Assembly (NCBI RefSeq): GCF_019041915.1
Contig: NZ_JAHPYF010000005.1
Location: forward strand, 62,001-126,000
Direction: 5' to 3'
Length of the DNA: 64,000 nucleotides
Source: Collinsella sp. MSK.8.10
GTDB taxonomy: Bacteria; Actinomycetota; Coriobacteriia; Coriobacteriales; Coriobacteriaceae
In this document: piece after piece, positions 7,407-16,378 of the stretch
Layout: each line of letters starts with the position of its first letter
Numbering within the stretch: position 1 is the first letter of the stretch
The notes under the pieces: generated by a model
What the model was told of the DNA's origin: nothing
Seen by the model: only the letters and a program-made list of their open reading frames with translations
Databases searched by the model: none
Made by a program: the position numbers and the translations under genes

Positions 7407-9653
7407 TTACTCGGCGTCGTGGTGACGGCGGGGCTTGCGGCCTCCGTTGTCGCCGGGACGGCGCGGACGGTCGCTGCGCTCGGAGCGCTCGCGACGCGGA
7501 CGCTCACGGCGCTGGAAGTGCTCGCCGTCGCCCTCGGAGGCACCCTCGGCGCGAGCCGGGGCCTCGGGCTTATCAAGACGATCGAGCGAGATCTTGCCGC
7601 GATCGTCGACCTCGATGACGACGACCTTGACCTCGTCGCCCACGTTGAGGACGTCCTCGACCTTCTCCACGCGGCCCTTGGCGACGCGGGAGATGTGCAG
7701 CAGGCCGTCCTTACCGGGCAGCAGGTTGACGAAGGCGCCGAAGGGCTGGATGGAGACCACACGACCGGTGTACTCCTCGCCCGGCTCGGGAACCTTGATG
7801 ATGAGCTTGATACGCTCGACGGCCTGGTCGACGGACTCGCCGGTGCCGCCAACAAAGACGGTGCCGTCCTCCTGGATGTCGACCGAGGCGCCGGTCTCGT
7901 CCTGGATACCGCGGATGACCTTACCGCCGGAACCGATGACGTCGCGGATTTTGTCGGTCGGAACCTGGATGGAAACGATGCGCGGAGCGGTGCTGCGCGT
8001 GGTGTGGCGCGGCTCGGGGATCACATCGAGCATCTTCTGCAGGATGAAGGCGCGACCCTCCTTGGCCTGCTGCAGAGCGCGGGCCAGGATGTCAAAGGTG
8101 AGGCCGGTGGCCTTGTTGTCCATCTGCAGAGCGGTGATGCCCTCGGTGGTGCCGGTGACCTTAAAGTCCATGTCGCCCAGGAAGTCCTCGAGACCCTGGA
8201 TGTCGGACAGGACCACGGTCTTGCCCTCCTCCTGGATCAGGCCCATGGCGATACCGGAGACCGGGCGCTTAATGGGCACGCCGCCGTCCATAAGGGCGAG
8301 CGTAGAACCGCAGGTCGAAGCCATCGAAGAGGAGCCGTTGGACTCCATGACCTCGGAGACGACGCGGATGGCGTAGGGGAACTCGTTCTCGTCGGGGAGC
8401 ACCGGAAGCAGAGCGCGCTCGGCCAGATTGCCATGGCCGATCTCGCGGCGCTTGGGGCTGCCCATGCGGCCGGTCTCGCCGGTGCAGAACGGCGGGAAGT
8501 TGTAGTGGTGCATGTAGCGCTTGCCCTCGGTGGGCTCGATGGTATCCAGACGCTGGCCCTCGTTGAGCATGCCGAGCGACAGGACGGAAAGCACCTGGGT
8601 CTGGCCACGCTGGAACAGACCGGAGCCGTGAACGAGCGGCAGGTAGTTGTCCTTCACCATGATGGGACGAATCTCGTCGGCGGCACGGCCGTCGACGCGC
8701 TCGCCGGTCTCGACGACCATGGTGCGCATGGCCTTCTTCTCGAGCTTTTTGAGCGCCACGGGGATCTCGCGCTCCCAAGCGGCCTGCTCCTCCTCGGTGA
8801 ACTCGGCGCGGATGGACTCCTTCAGAGCCTCGACCTTACCGATACGGGAGAGCTTGTCGGCGTCGCGAAGGGCGGCAGCCATCTCGTCGTAGTGGGCGAA
8901 GATGCGCTCCTGGACCTCCTCGACGGGCTGGTCGAGCGGGTACTCCTTCTTGACGATGGCGCCGTTGACCTGCTCCCACTCGGCGACGAACTCGTCCTGA
9001 GCCTGACAGAAGGCAGCAAGGGCCTCCTGGCCAAACTTCATAGCGGCGAGCATGTCGTCCTCGGAGATCTCCTCGGCGCCGGCCTCGACCATCGAGATGA
9101 AGTCGGCAGAGCCGCCCAGCTCCAGGTCCAGATCGGAGTTCTCGCGCTCCTCATAGGTGGGGTTGACGATAAACTCGCCGGTCTCCACGTTGCGGCCGAT
9201 GCGCACGCAGGCAAGCGGGCCCTCGAAGGGCACGCCGCCGAGCGTCATGGCCAAGGAGGCGCCCATGACGTTGATGACGTCGAAGGGGTTGACCTGGTCA
9301 GCGACGAGTGAAGTAGCGACGATGTGCACCTCGTTACGGAAGCCGTCCGGGAAGCTCGGGCGAATCGGACGGTCGATCATGCGCGCGGTGAGCGTGGCCT
9401 TCTCGCTGGGACGGCCCTCGCGCTTGAGGTAACCACCCGGGATGCGGCCGGCGGCGTACATCTTCTCGTTGAAGTCGACGGTCAGCGGGAAGAAGTCGTA
9501 GTTCTTGCGCTCCTTGGAGACGACCACGGTGTCGAGCATCGTGGTGTCGCCCTGCTTGACCAGGCACGCGCCGGTGGCCTGCTTGGCAAGCTCGCCCGAC
9601 TCAAAGGTGTAGGTCTTGCCGTACAGCTCAAAGGTCTTGGATACGAGTGTCAT
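7407..9653 (-). CDS. pnp: Polyribonucleotide nucleotidyltransferase (PNPase)
   Basis: A 748-residue 3'-5' phosphorolytic exoribonuclease that acts as a trimer in RNA decay. It has two RNase PH-like domains separated by an alpha-helical linker, with the catalytic DFLGDMDFKVTGT segment in the second. A KH domain follows (IRDVIGSGGKVIRGIQDETG), then an S1 domain (GEEYTGRVVSIQPFGAFVNL), and a basic Arg-rich tail ending HHDAE. The ATG at 9651-9653 follows AAAGGAGAACA. It lies downstream of rpsO, the classic rpsO-pnp order, but each gene has its own terminator. A hairpin in the leader next to the ribosome-binding site may allow autoregulation. Confidence 0.97.
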   Translation of the reverse strand: MTLVSKTFELYGKTYTFESGELAKQATGACLVKQGDTTMLDTVVVSKERKNYDFFPLTVDFNEKMYAAGRIPGGYLKREGRPSEKATLTARMIDRPIRPSFPDGFRNEVHIVATSLVADQVNPFDVINVMGASLAMTLGGVPFEGPLACVRIGRNVETGEFIVNPTYEERENSDLDLELGGSADFISMVEAGAEEISEDDMLAAMKFGQEALAAFCQAQDEFVAEWEQVNGAIVKKEYPLDQPVEEVQERIFAHYDEMAAALRDADKLSRIGKVEALKESIRAEFTEEEQAAWEREIPVALKKLEKKAMRTMVVETGERVDGRAADEIRPIMVKDNYLPLVHGSGLFQRGQTQVLSVLSLGMLNEGQRLDTIEPTEGKRYMHHYNFPPFCTGETGRMGSPKRREIGHGNLAERALLPVLPDENEFPYAIRVVSEVMESNGSSSMASTCGSTLALMDGGVPIKRPVSGIAMGLIQEEGKTVVLSDIQGLEDFLGDMDFKVTGTTEGITALQMDNKATGLTFDILARALQQAKEGRAFILQKMLDVIPEPRHTTRSTAPRIVSIQVPTDKIRDVIGSGGKVIRGIQDETGASVDIQEDGTVFVGGTGESVDQAVERIKLIIKVPEPGEEYTGRVVSIQPFGAFVNLLPGKDGLLHISRVAKGRVEKVEDVLNVGDEVKVVVIEVDDRGKISLDRLDKPEAPARAEGASEGDGEHFQRRERPRRERSERSDRPRRPGDNGGRKPRRHHDAE

Positions 9654-9666
9654 TGTTCTCCTTTAC

Positions 9667-9689
9667 CCCGCAGACCCCTTGCCTGCGGG
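9667..9689 (-). promoter_or_regulatory. pnp leader hairpin
   Basis: A six-base stem, CCCGCA with TGCGGG, just upstream of the pnp ribosome-binding site. PNPase controls its own mRNA through leader structure in some bacteria; here this is only suggested by position. Confidence 0.4.
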
Positions 9690-9756
9690 CTTCTCATGTG
9701 ACGCGGGCCCCCTGCCCCCGCCACGCTTCAGAGCGTGATTGTTCACGCCCTTACAC

Positions 9757-9788
9757 AAAAAGAGCGCCCCGCTGCGCAGGACGCTCTT
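9757..9788 (-). terminator. Intrinsic terminator of rpsO
   Basis: On the minus strand a hairpin with arms AAGAGCG and CGCTCTT and inner GC pairs is followed by TTTTTG, 15 bases past the rpsO stop. It separates rpsO from pnp. Confidence 0.8.
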
Positions 9789-9803
9789 AGCATGTACAAA
9801 TCC

Positions 9804-10082
9804 TTACTGGATGTTGTCGCGGATGCCCAGAGCCTTGATGAGCTCACGGTACTCGACGATGTCGCTCTTCTTGATGTAGGAGAGAAGACGACGACGACGG
9901 CCGACGAGCATGAGCAGGCCACGACGGGTGTGGAAGTCCTTCTGGTGGGACTTCATGTGCTCGGTCAGCTCCTTGATGCGCTCGGACAGGATGGCAACCT
10001 GAACCTTAGGGTTACCGGTGTCGACCGGGGTGTTACCGAACTGGGCAGTCAGCTCCGCCTTGCGCTCTTTGGAAACAGTCAT
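9804..10082 (-). CDS. rpsO: 30S ribosomal protein S15
   Basis: A 92-residue S15, a primary 16S rRNA-binding protein of the small-subunit platform. The family pattern is intact: VQVAILSERIKELTEHMKSH, then HTRRGLLMLVGRRRRLLSY and the C-terminal YRELIKALGIR. The open frame extends 32 codons upstream, but homology starts at MTVSKERKAEL. The ATG at 10080-10082 has GAAAGGTGAAACA before it, so that start is used. It has its own promoter candidate and a palindromic leader, and ends at a strong terminator, so it is probably a single-gene unit. Confidence 0.96.
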   Translation of the reverse strand: MTVSKERKAELTAQFGNTPVDTGNPKVQVAILSERIKELTEHMKSHQKDFHTRRGLLMLVGRRRRLLSYIKKSDIVEYRELIKALGIRDNIQ

Positions 10083-10102
10083 TGTTTCACCTTTCGTTTT
10101 AC

Positions 10103-10118
10103 GTCGCCCGCGGGCGAC
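10103..10118 (-). promoter_or_regulatory. rpsO leader palindrome
   Basis: A perfect 16-base palindrome (GTCGCCCG then CGGGCGAC) sits about 20 bases upstream of the rpsO start. S15 commonly represses its own mRNA through leader structure, so this is a candidate S15 or folding site. The motif itself is not one I can match to a known class. Confidence 0.4.
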
Positions 10119-10187
10119 TCGATTCGCCTCGGACTGGGAAGCCGCCGGTGGAGCGAGCAACCAAGGTCGAGGTACCAACAGGTCGGT

Positions 10188-10196
10188 ATGTTACCA
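10188..10196 (-). promoter_or_regulatory. rpsO extended -10 promoter
   Basis: The minus strand reads TGGTAACAT, an extended -10 element (TG-N-TAACAT) about 106 bases upstream of the rpsO start. No good -35 lies at 16-18 bases, consistent with an extended -10 promoter. Confidence 0.45.
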
Positions 10197-10220
10197 CAAG
10201 CAGCCTACGCCTGCGCATCA

Positions 10221-10970
10221 TCACCGACCCAACATGAATTCCATCGCACGGAGCCGTTGATCGGTATGTGTTGCCGCCCAGACATGCGAAAGCCCGAGCA
10301 AAAACGCCGCAGTATGCGGGTCGATCTTTTGATCCATAAGCTCGTCGAAGGTCATGCCCATAAGGGCTCGTAACCAGGCGACCTCACCGGTCGACACAAG
10401 CTCGGCACCCGGAACGCTCGACGCGCACGACCCGCATAGCAAGCCACCCGCCTGAGACGAAAAATACGACAGCATAGGGTCGCCGCACGAAACACAGGCA
10501 GAAAAATCGGGTCGATACCCGATATGCGACAGCAGTTTAAAGACAAAGGCGGCTACCAGGAGGTCCATGTGCGCCGTATCGAGGCCGCCGCCCACAAGTT
10601 CTAAGGCGCGCGAGGAAATGGCAAAGGTAAATGGATCCTCGGCATCCTCAAACGAACATACACGCGCGACCTCGGCAATCGCGCTCGCCGCACAGGTCGC
10701 CTCGTAATCGGGGGCGGCGCCAAGGGGAGCCTCCAACAACTCGGCCTGCGACACGATGTCAAGCGAGCGTCCGTGCGCGAGCAGCATATCAACCGTGCAG
10801 AACAGCTCGCAGCGCGCCGCCAAGCGACCGCCAGGCTTGCGCGCGCCCTTTGCCACGGCACGCACCTGGCGGCCTAGCTCGTCAAGCATCGTCAAGATCA
10901 AATCGGTTTCCTTGAGCTTGGTCTTGTCGAGGACGAGCACTTTCGTGCGATATGTGCGAGAACCTGCCAT
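10221..10970 (-). CDS. recO: DNA repair protein RecO
   Basis: A 249-residue RecO, the recombination mediator that works with RecR to load RecA on SSB-coated single strands. The N-terminal OB-fold (TYRTKVLVLDKTKLKETDLIL) and the helical C-terminal part are present. A zinc site is seen as CVSC at residues 159-162 plus CGSC about 20 residues later, typical of the zinc-containing RecO group. The ATG at 10968-10970 starts 12 bases after the era stop with no strong ribosome-binding site, so translation is probably coupled to era. Last gene of the lepA-to-recO run. Confidence 0.92.
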   Translation of the reverse strand: MAGSRTYRTKVLVLDKTKLKETDLILTMLDELGRQVRAVAKGARKPGGRLAARCELFCTVDMLLAHGRSLDIVSQAELLEAPLGAAPDYEATCAASAIAEVARVCSFEDAEDPFTFAISSRALELVGGGLDTAHMDLLVAAFVFKLLSHIGYRPDFSACVSCGDPMLSYFSSQAGGLLCGSCASSVPGAELVSTGEVAWLRALMGMTFDELMDQKIDPHTAAFLLGLSHVWAATHTDQRLRAMEFMLGR

Positions 10971-10984
10971 ATGCGTTCGAAAGG

Positions 10985-12055
10985 TTAATCTTCGGCGTTA
11001 TACCCAAAGCGGCGGATTTGGGCCTCATCGTCGCGCCAGCCGGCCTTGACCTTCACGTCCAGCTCCAAAAAGACCTGCGTGCCAAAGATACGCTCAAGAT
11101 CGCGACGGGCGTCGATACCGATATGTTTGATCATCTCGCCGCCCTTGCCGATGATGATGCCCTTTTGGCCCTCGCGCTCGACGTAAATGGTGGCATGCAC
11201 GCGCAGCACCTTCTTGGTCTGCTCGAGCGCATCGCAGATCACGCCCACGGAGTGCGGGATCTCGTCACGGGTGCGGCGCAAGACTTTCTCGCGCACAAAC
11301 TCGGCGACAAGCGTCTCGTCGGAAGCATCGGTACCCATATCTTCGGGGAACCAACGCGGACCCTCGGGCAAAAACTGCGCAACGGTCTCAATGAAGGCGT
11401 CGACGTTGAAGTTCTTCACCGACGAGGTCACGATCTCGTCGTCGTATTCCATAAGCTCATGCGCTGCCTTGAGCTGCTCCATGACCTGTGCGGGGTCGGC
11501 CTCGTCGGCCTTGGTGAGCACCAGGACCTTCTTGCAGCGGGTGCCTCTGACGCGCTCGGCAACCCAGGCGTCTCCCCTGCCGATGGGCTTGGCGGCATCA
11601 ATCAAAAACGCGACGACGTCAACGTCATTGAGCTCGAACAGGGCGCTTTTGTTGAGCTCGGAGCCCAGACCGTCCTTGGGCTTATGGATACCCGGGGTAT
11701 CGACAAAGACCAGCTGGTAGCCGGGACGGTTAACCACGGCGCGCATGCGGCGGCGAGTCGTCTGGGCCACCGGCGAGGTGATGGCGACCTTTTTGCCATA
11801 GCAGGCGTTGAGCAGCGTGGACTTACCGGCGTTGGGACGACCGACCAGGGCCACAAAGCCGCTGCGGAAACCGGGCTCCACATCGCCAAAGCCCAGAGAC
11901 GTCTCGTCCTCGTCACATAGGGCGTCAAGCTCCTCGTCGCTCATGCCCTCAAACGGGTCGAATTCTTCTACCTCGTCAAGCGAATCGGCATCCACGACCT
12001 CATCCAGAACCTCGTCGTCCAGAACCTCATCGGTAGGCTGCATATTGTCGGACAT
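10985..12055 (-). CDS. era: GTPase Era
   Basis: A 356-residue Ras-like GTPase that binds the 3' end of 16S rRNA during 30S assembly. G1 is GRPNAGKS at 72-79, G3 is DTPG, G4 is TKAD. The C-terminal KH domain has IIIGKGGEMIKHIGIDAR. Era is normally about 300 residues; here some 60 extra N-terminal residues are strongly acidic (repeats of VLDDEVLDEV type) with no counterpart in standard Era. The ATG at 12053-12055 follows AAAGGGATTCCC. A shorter start cannot be excluded, but no later Met has a better site. It neighbours ybeY, another 16S maturation gene. Confidence 0.95.
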   Translation of the reverse strand: MSDNMQPTDEVLDDEVLDEVVDADSLDEVEEFDPFEGMSDEELDALCDEDETSLGFGDVEPGFRSGFVALVGRPNAGKSTLLNACYGKKVAITSPVAQTTRRRMRAVVNRPGYQLVFVDTPGIHKPKDGLGSELNKSALFELNDVDVVAFLIDAAKPIGRGDAWVAERVRGTRCKKVLVLTKADEADPAQVMEQLKAAHELMEYDDEIVTSSVKNFNVDAFIETVAQFLPEGPRWFPEDMGTDASDETLVAEFVREKVLRRTRDEIPHSVGVICDALEQTKKVLRVHATIYVEREGQKGIIIGKGGEMIKHIGIDARRDLERIFGTQVFLELDVKVKAGWRDDEAQIRRFGYNAED

Positions 12056-12067
12056 GGGAATCCCTTT

Positions 12068-12445
12068 CTAAATAAAGCCAAGCGCGTGAGCAAAGACCAG
12101 CAGGCCCACGATTGCGGCGGTGATGGAAAGAACGTACACGGAAGCGGCGGCGATATCCTTGGCGCGCTTCGCCAGCGGATGAAGTTCCTGAGTCGCCAGG
12201 TCGACGATCGCCTCCATGGCGGTATTGCACAGCTCGCCGTGAATCACCAGGCCACAGCAGATGATAACCGTGGCCCACTCGGCAATGTCGAGGCCGACGA
12301 TGCAGCCGGCAATGACGGTACACACGCCCGCCGCGAGCATGACCTTGATATTACGTTCGGTTTTAACGGCGGTGACAAAGCCCTCCATGGCGTAGGAGAA
12401 CGACTTTAAAAAAGACGGATGGTCCTTGTTCGATCCGGGAATCAT
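12068..12445 (-). CDS. dgkA: Diacylglycerol/undecaprenol kinase family protein
   Basis: A 125-residue small integral-membrane kinase with about three hydrophobic segments (residues 33-55, 56-72, 100-123) and the family motif ELCNTAMEAIVDL followed by AKRAKDIAAASV. In Gram-positive bacteria members mostly phosphorylate undecaprenol, recycling the lipid carrier for wall synthesis; substrate cannot be decided from sequence. The ATG at 12443-12445 has GGAG about eight bases upstream, inside the end of ybeY. It sits 12 bases before era, in the conserved phoH-ybeY-dgkA-era order. Confidence 0.9.
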   Translation of the reverse strand: MIPGSNKDHPSFLKSFSYAMEGFVTAVKTERNIKVMLAAGVCTVIAGCIVGLDIAEWATVIICCGLVIHGELCNTAMEAIVDLATQELHPLAKRAKDIAAASVYVLSITAAIVGLLVFAHALGFI

Positions 12446-12454
12446 AGACGGCTC

Positions 12455-12964
12455 CTAGTCGTGGGCATGGTTGGTGATGGGACCGACATGGACCAACTTG
12501 GGGTCCTCGCCGCGCTCGAGCGCCAGATCGCGCAGGATGGCATCCTCGCGGGCCTCCATGACCTCGGCCTCGTCGTCCTCGATGTGGTCATAGCCCAGCA
12601 GGTGCAGCATACCGTGCACAAGCATTAGCCGGCACTCGTCGGCGGGACTGTTACCAAAACCGGGAGCCTGGCGAGCAATAACCTGCGGCGCCAAGATAAT
12701 ATCGCCGAGCTCAATCGTCTCGTCAGCGGGAATGTCCTCATCAAAGGCAGAGTCGCACTCAAACGAGAGCACATCGGTGGTACGGTCGATACCGCGCCAC
12801 TCGTGGTTGAGCTCGTGCATATCGTCCTCGTCGACATACGAAAGGGAAATCTCGACTTCACGCTCAGCGCCCTCGGCGGCAAGCACAACCTCGCAGATGT
12901 GCTCCACCTCATGCGCGTCGAGCAGCGTATCGAGCTCGGCATCGTTGCTGATCAATACACTCAA
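12455..12964 (-). CDS. ybeY: Endoribonuclease YbeY (rRNA maturation)
   Basis: A 169-residue YbeY with the zinc motif HGMLHLLGYDH at residues 117-127. It is a metal-dependent RNase needed for 16S 3'-end processing and 70S quality control. The start is TTG at 12962-12964, overlapping the phoH stop as TTGA, so translation is coupled. The tail after the zinc motif (EDDEAEVMEAREDAILRDL) is normal for the family. Confidence 0.94.
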   Translation of the reverse strand: MSVLISNDAELDTLLDAHEVEHICEVVLAAEGAEREVEISLSYVDEDDMHELNHEWRGIDRTTDVLSFECDSAFDEDIPADETIELGDIILAPQVIARQAPGFGNSPADECRLMLVHGMLHLLGYDHIEDDEAEVMEAREDAILRDLALERGEDPKLVHVGPITNHAHD

Positions 12965-13947
12965 CGGGACTCCTTTCGGTCACGTACGCGCTTCTCGCGC
13001 ACATCATCATAAGTATCGTATGCCTCGACGATACGTCCCACCAAGGCATGGCGCACCACGTCGGCACGCTCGAGGTGCGAAAATGCGACATCATCGACAC
13101 GGCCCAAAATCTTCTCGACATCCGCCAAGCCACCACGACGACCCACCAGGTCACGCTGGCTCAGGTCGCCGGTAATCACGAACTTGGAGTTGAAGCCCAG
13201 GCGCGTCAGGAACATCTTCATCTGCTCGGGCGTGGTATTTTGCGCCTCGTCGAGCACCACGAAGGCATCACTCAGCGTGCGGCCGCGCATGTAGGCAAGC
13301 GGGGCAATCTCGATCACACCACGCTCCATGAGCTCGTCGGTACGCTCACGATCCATCATGTCAAACAGGGCATCGTAGAGCGGACGCATGTAAGGGTCGA
13401 TTTTTTCCTCGAGGGTGCCGGGCAAAAAGCCCAAATTCTCCCCCGCCTCGACAACGGGCCGCGTAAGGACCAGGCGACCCACCTCGTGGCGCTTGAGCGC
13501 GGCGACGGCGAGCGCCATGGCTAGATAGGTCTTACCGGTACCGGCGGGGCCCAGGCCAAACGTGATGGTATGCGAGCGGATGGCATCAACATAGCGCTTT
13601 TGGCCGAGCGTCTTGGGACGAATGACGCGGCCGCGATACGACAGCAGCACGTCATCGCGCAGCGACGAGACGTCGTGCTCGCCATCGCGCAGGACAGCCA
13701 AGCAACGCGAGACGTCGTCGGCAGACAGCGTGCGACCGGCAGCCGCCTCGCGAAAAGCGTGTTCGAAAAAACGCGCCACGAGTTCGACCTCGTCCGGGTC
13801 GCCGCTCACGGCAATCTGGTCACCGCGCGCAACCACATGGGCGCGAACCAAGTCTTCAACCGCGCGAAGGACAGCGTCGCCGGCGCCCAAGACGCGCGAA
13901 GGGTCAATCCCCTCGGGAACGGTAAGTCTAATCTTCGAGGCTTCCAT
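12961..13947 (-). CDS. phoH: PhoH-like ATPase
   Basis: A 328-residue cytoplasmic ATPase of the PhoH family, related to the helicase core of superfamily 1. Walker A is in GPAGTGKTYLAMALAV and Walker B in FVVLDEAQNTTPEQMKMFLTRLG. A KH-like N-terminal region (about 1-90) precedes the ATPase domain. The ATG at 13945-13947 (MEASKIRL) has GGGAGG only three bases away; an in-frame ATG at 13963-13965 is the alternative. Both overlap the end of mtaB by 20-38 bases. Its exact role is unknown, but coupling to ybeY suggests RNA processing. Confidence 0.9.
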   Translation of the reverse strand: MEASKIRLTVPEGIDPSRVLGAGDAVLRAVEDLVRAHVVARGDQIAVSGDPDEVELVARFFEHAFREAAAGRTLSADDVSRCLAVLRDGEHDVSSLRDDVLLSYRGRVIRPKTLGQKRYVDAIRSHTITFGLGPAGTGKTYLAMALAVAALKRHEVGRLVLTRPVVEAGENLGFLPGTLEEKIDPYMRPLYDALFDMMDRERTDELMERGVIEIAPLAYMRGRTLSDAFVVLDEAQNTTPEQMKMFLTRLGFNSKFVITGDLSQRDLVGRRGGLADVEKILGRVDDVAFSHLERADVVRHALVGRIVEAYDTYDDVREKRVRDRKESR

Positions 13948-15220
13948 GGACCTCCCTGCGAGCATGGACTAAGCCGGAATCATCGACTCCGATGATAGCA
14001 ACATCGAGCAGGCACGGGGCCTTGAGCCCGCAGACATCGTCAAGACGGGCATGATGGAAGGAGCCGAGCGTCAGGTTGTCGCCATACTCGAGCACCGCAC
14101 GCTCGACCGTGCCCACGCGGCGGCGAGCATCGGCAATCGCAAGCTCCTGAGCGGCGGCACGCATGCGGCGGCTGCGTTCGGCCATAATCTCGGGCGGTAC
14201 CTGATCGGGCATATCGGCCGCAAGCGTGCCCGGACGCTTGCTATAGCGGAAGACATGCATGCGCGAAAAGCCCACGCGACGGCACAACGCCAGCGACTCC
14301 TCGAACTCCTCGTCCGTCTCGCCGGGAAAGCCGACGATGACGTCGCAAGAAAGTGACGCCTGGGGCAGATTGGTACGAATCATGCGTACCGTGTCCTCAA
14401 AGGCCTCCGCGCTATAGGGACGACCCATGCGATGCAGGGTTGCCGTACAGCCGGACTGCACGGGAAGATGCAAGAACGGCGCGATTCGCTGCGGATAGCG
14501 CGCCATCACCTTGAGCAGGCGCTCGGAAATGTCCATGGGCTCCACTGAAGAAATGCGCACGTGGGCAATCGTAGTGCGCTCCATAATGGCCTCGAGCAGC
14601 TCATCGATCTCCACGTGTTCGTCAGTCGCGCTCTTGCCGTCATAGGCGCCCAGGTTCACGCCAGTCAGCACCACCTCGGGCACACCGGCCTCCTGGGCCT
14701 CGCGCACCTGCTCGAGCACGGACTCGACAGGCACGGAGCGCTCGGGGCCGCGTGCCTTCCACACAATACAATACGTGCAGCGGTGATTGCAGCCGTCTTG
14801 GATCTTCACGCCCAGACGCGAGCGCCCCAGAGCATCGACCACATCGCTGTCGCTGCAGGCAGCCACACTATCGGATTCGACACCCAGTACCTCGCAGACA
14901 CGCTCGGCGACGTCGATTTTCGACGGCTCGGCAATCACACGGTCCGAAAGCTCTAATAGCTCTTCGGGATGCAGGTTGACGACGCAGCCGGTCACGACCA
15001 CGTAGGGCTCGCCTGGATATGACAGCGCATGACGGACGGCCTTGCGGGTCTTGGCCTCGGCCTCGCCCGTCACGGCGCAGGTATTGATTACGATCAGGTC
15101 GGCATCCTGGGGCTCCACCATCGCAAAGCCCTGGCGCATAAGATCGGCAGTGATACGGTCGGACTCAACCCGGTTGACGCGACAGCCAAGGTTGACGACG
15201 GAAATATGGGGTGCGAGCAA
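13928..15220 (-). CDS. mtaB: tRNA t6A37 methylthiotransferase MtaB
   Basis: A 430-residue radical-SAM enzyme that adds a methylthio group to N6-threonylcarbamoyladenosine-37 of tRNA. N-terminal MTTase cysteines are in NLGCRVNRVESD and NTCAVTGEAEAKTR. The radical-SAM cluster is GCNHRCTYCIVWKARGPERS. A short TRAM-like tail follows. The RCTYC plus ARG..RS pattern places it with MtaB/YqeV rather than MiaB or RimO. The start is TTG at 15218-15220 behind AAGGAGCCCGC. It lies ten bases after dnaJ and overlaps phoH, in the middle of the lepA-recO gene run. Confidence 0.92.
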   Translation of the reverse strand: MLAPHISVVNLGCRVNRVESDRITADLMRQGFAMVEPQDADLIVINTCAVTGEAEAKTRKAVRHALSYPGEPYVVVTGCVVNLHPEELLELSDRVIAEPSKIDVAERVCEVLGVESDSVAACSDSDVVDALGRSRLGVKIQDGCNHRCTYCIVWKARGPERSVPVESVLEQVREAQEAGVPEVVLTGVNLGAYDGKSATDEHVEIDELLEAIMERTTIAHVRISSVEPMDISERLLKVMARYPQRIAPFLHLPVQSGCTATLHRMGRPYSAEAFEDTVRMIRTNLPQASLSCDVIVGFPGETDEEFEESLALCRRVGFSRMHVFRYSKRPGTLAADMPDQVPPEIMAERSRRMRAAAQELAIADARRRVGTVERAVLEYGDNLTLGSFHHARLDDVCGLKAPCLLDVAIIGVDDSGLVHARREVHGSLED

Positions 15221-15229
15221 GCGGGCTCC

Positions 15230-16378
15230 TTAATCGAGGATATCGTCGAGGGCGCTCTTGATACGATCGGTTACCGACTTCTTGCCGGAAGCGACGTCAT
15301 CGCCCATCTCGTCGGCAAAAGCGCGGAGCAGCTCGCGCTGCTTGTTGGAAAGGTTCGTGGGAACGACCACGCGCAGCTGCACGACCAGTCGACCGCGTGA
15401 GCCGCCACCGCCGATGCGCGGCATGCCGAAATTGTTGACGCTGACGGTGTCGCCATACTGCGTGCCAGCGGGGACGCACACCTTGACGACCTCGTCGGGC
15501 ATAATGCCCTCGACCTCGATCTCGCAGCCGAGCGCGGCCTGCGCAATGGAGATATCGCTCACCAGGTACAGATCGTCGCCATTGCGCTTAAAGCGCTCGT
15601 GGTCGGCGACACGCACGTTGACGATCAGGTCGCCCGAGGGCTCACCGCGAAGGCCGGCCTCGCCAAAGCCGCTCACGCGCAGTTGGCGACCGGTCGAGAC
15701 GCCGGCGGGAATATCGATATCGATCTTTTCGTGCGAAGGCGTGCGGCCCTGGCCGTCACAGGTCTCGCAGGGATGATCGATGACTGTGCCCTCGCCGTGG
15801 CAGTCGGGGCAAGGCGAAGAGGACTGGACCTGGCCCAAAAAAGAGCGCTGGACCGTGGTGACATAGCCCGTGCCGTGGCAGCGGCTGCACTGCTTTTCGG
15901 TCGCACCGTCAGCCTTGCCCGTACCGTTGCAATCCTCGCAGGGAGCAAGGCGGTCATAGCTGATCGTCTTTTTACAGCCAAGCGCAGCTTCCTCGAGCGT
16001 CACCGAAAGCGAGATGGCCATATCGCGACCGCGACGGCGCTCGCGCCGGCTGCGGGCACCACCGCCGGCGCCGCCGCCAAAGAATGACGAGAACAGGTCA
16101 TCCATGCCCATACCGCCAAAGATATCGTTGATATCGACATAGCCGGAGCCACCAGGGCCATCGGCGGTACCAAAGCGATCGTAATTGGCACGCTTCTGCT
16201 CATCGGAAAGAACGGAATAGGCCTCGTTGAGTTCCTTGAACTTGGCCTCGGCCTCGGGGTCGTCCGAAACATCCGGGTGTACGGTACGGGCCTTCTTTAG
16301 AAACGCGCGCTTGATCGTCCGCGCGTCGGCATCCTTGTCGACGCCAAGTACCTCGTAGTAATCCCTATTTTCCGACAC
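15230..16378 (-). CDS. dnaJ: Chaperone DnaJ (Hsp40)
   Basis: A 382-residue canonical type I DnaJ, the co-chaperone that delivers clients to DnaK. J domain at 1-70 with HPD (VHPDVSDD), Gly-rich linker, four CxxCxGxG zinc motifs (CEDCNGTG, CSRCHGTG, CPDCHGEG, CETCDGQG), and both C-terminal beta domains. The open frame extends upstream, but homology begins at SENRDYYEVLGV. The GTG at 16376-16378 with AAGGATTCG just before it is the chosen start. No CIRCE or HAIR operator is seen upstream, and no dnaK or grpE is in the window. Confidence 0.95.
   Translation of the reverse strand: MSENRDYYEVLGVDKDADARTIKRAFLKKARTVHPDVSDDPEAEAKFKELNEAYSVLSDEQKRANYDRFGTADGPGGSGYVDINDIFGGMGMDDLFSSFFGGGAGGGARSRRERRRGRDMAISLSVTLEEAALGCKKTISYDRLAPCEDCNGTGKADGATEKQCSRCHGTGYVTTVQRSFLGQVQSSSPCPDCHGEGTVIDHPCETCDGQGRTPSHEKIDIDIPAGVSTGRQLRVSGFGEAGLRGEPSGDLIVNVRVADHERFKRNGDDLYLVSDISIAQAALGCEIEVEGIMPDEVVKVCVPAGTQYGDTVSVNNFGMPRIGGGGSRGRLVVQLRVVVPTNLSNKQRELLRAFADEMGDDVASGKKSVTDRIKSALDDILD

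Noticed and set aside
7419..9311. A 630-codon open frame on the plus strand opposite pnp, and similar long frames opposite ftsK, rnj, ppdK and others
   Set aside because: They are antisense shadows produced by high GC and codon bias. They have low-complexity Leu/Asp/His/Gly composition, no ribosome-binding site and no recognisable domain, while the opposite strand encodes clear families.
13928..15220. A second rimO or a miaB gene
   Set aside because: The cluster segment GCNHRCTYC followed by ARGPERS and the overall layout fit MtaB. The partial gene at the left edge is the RimO candidate.
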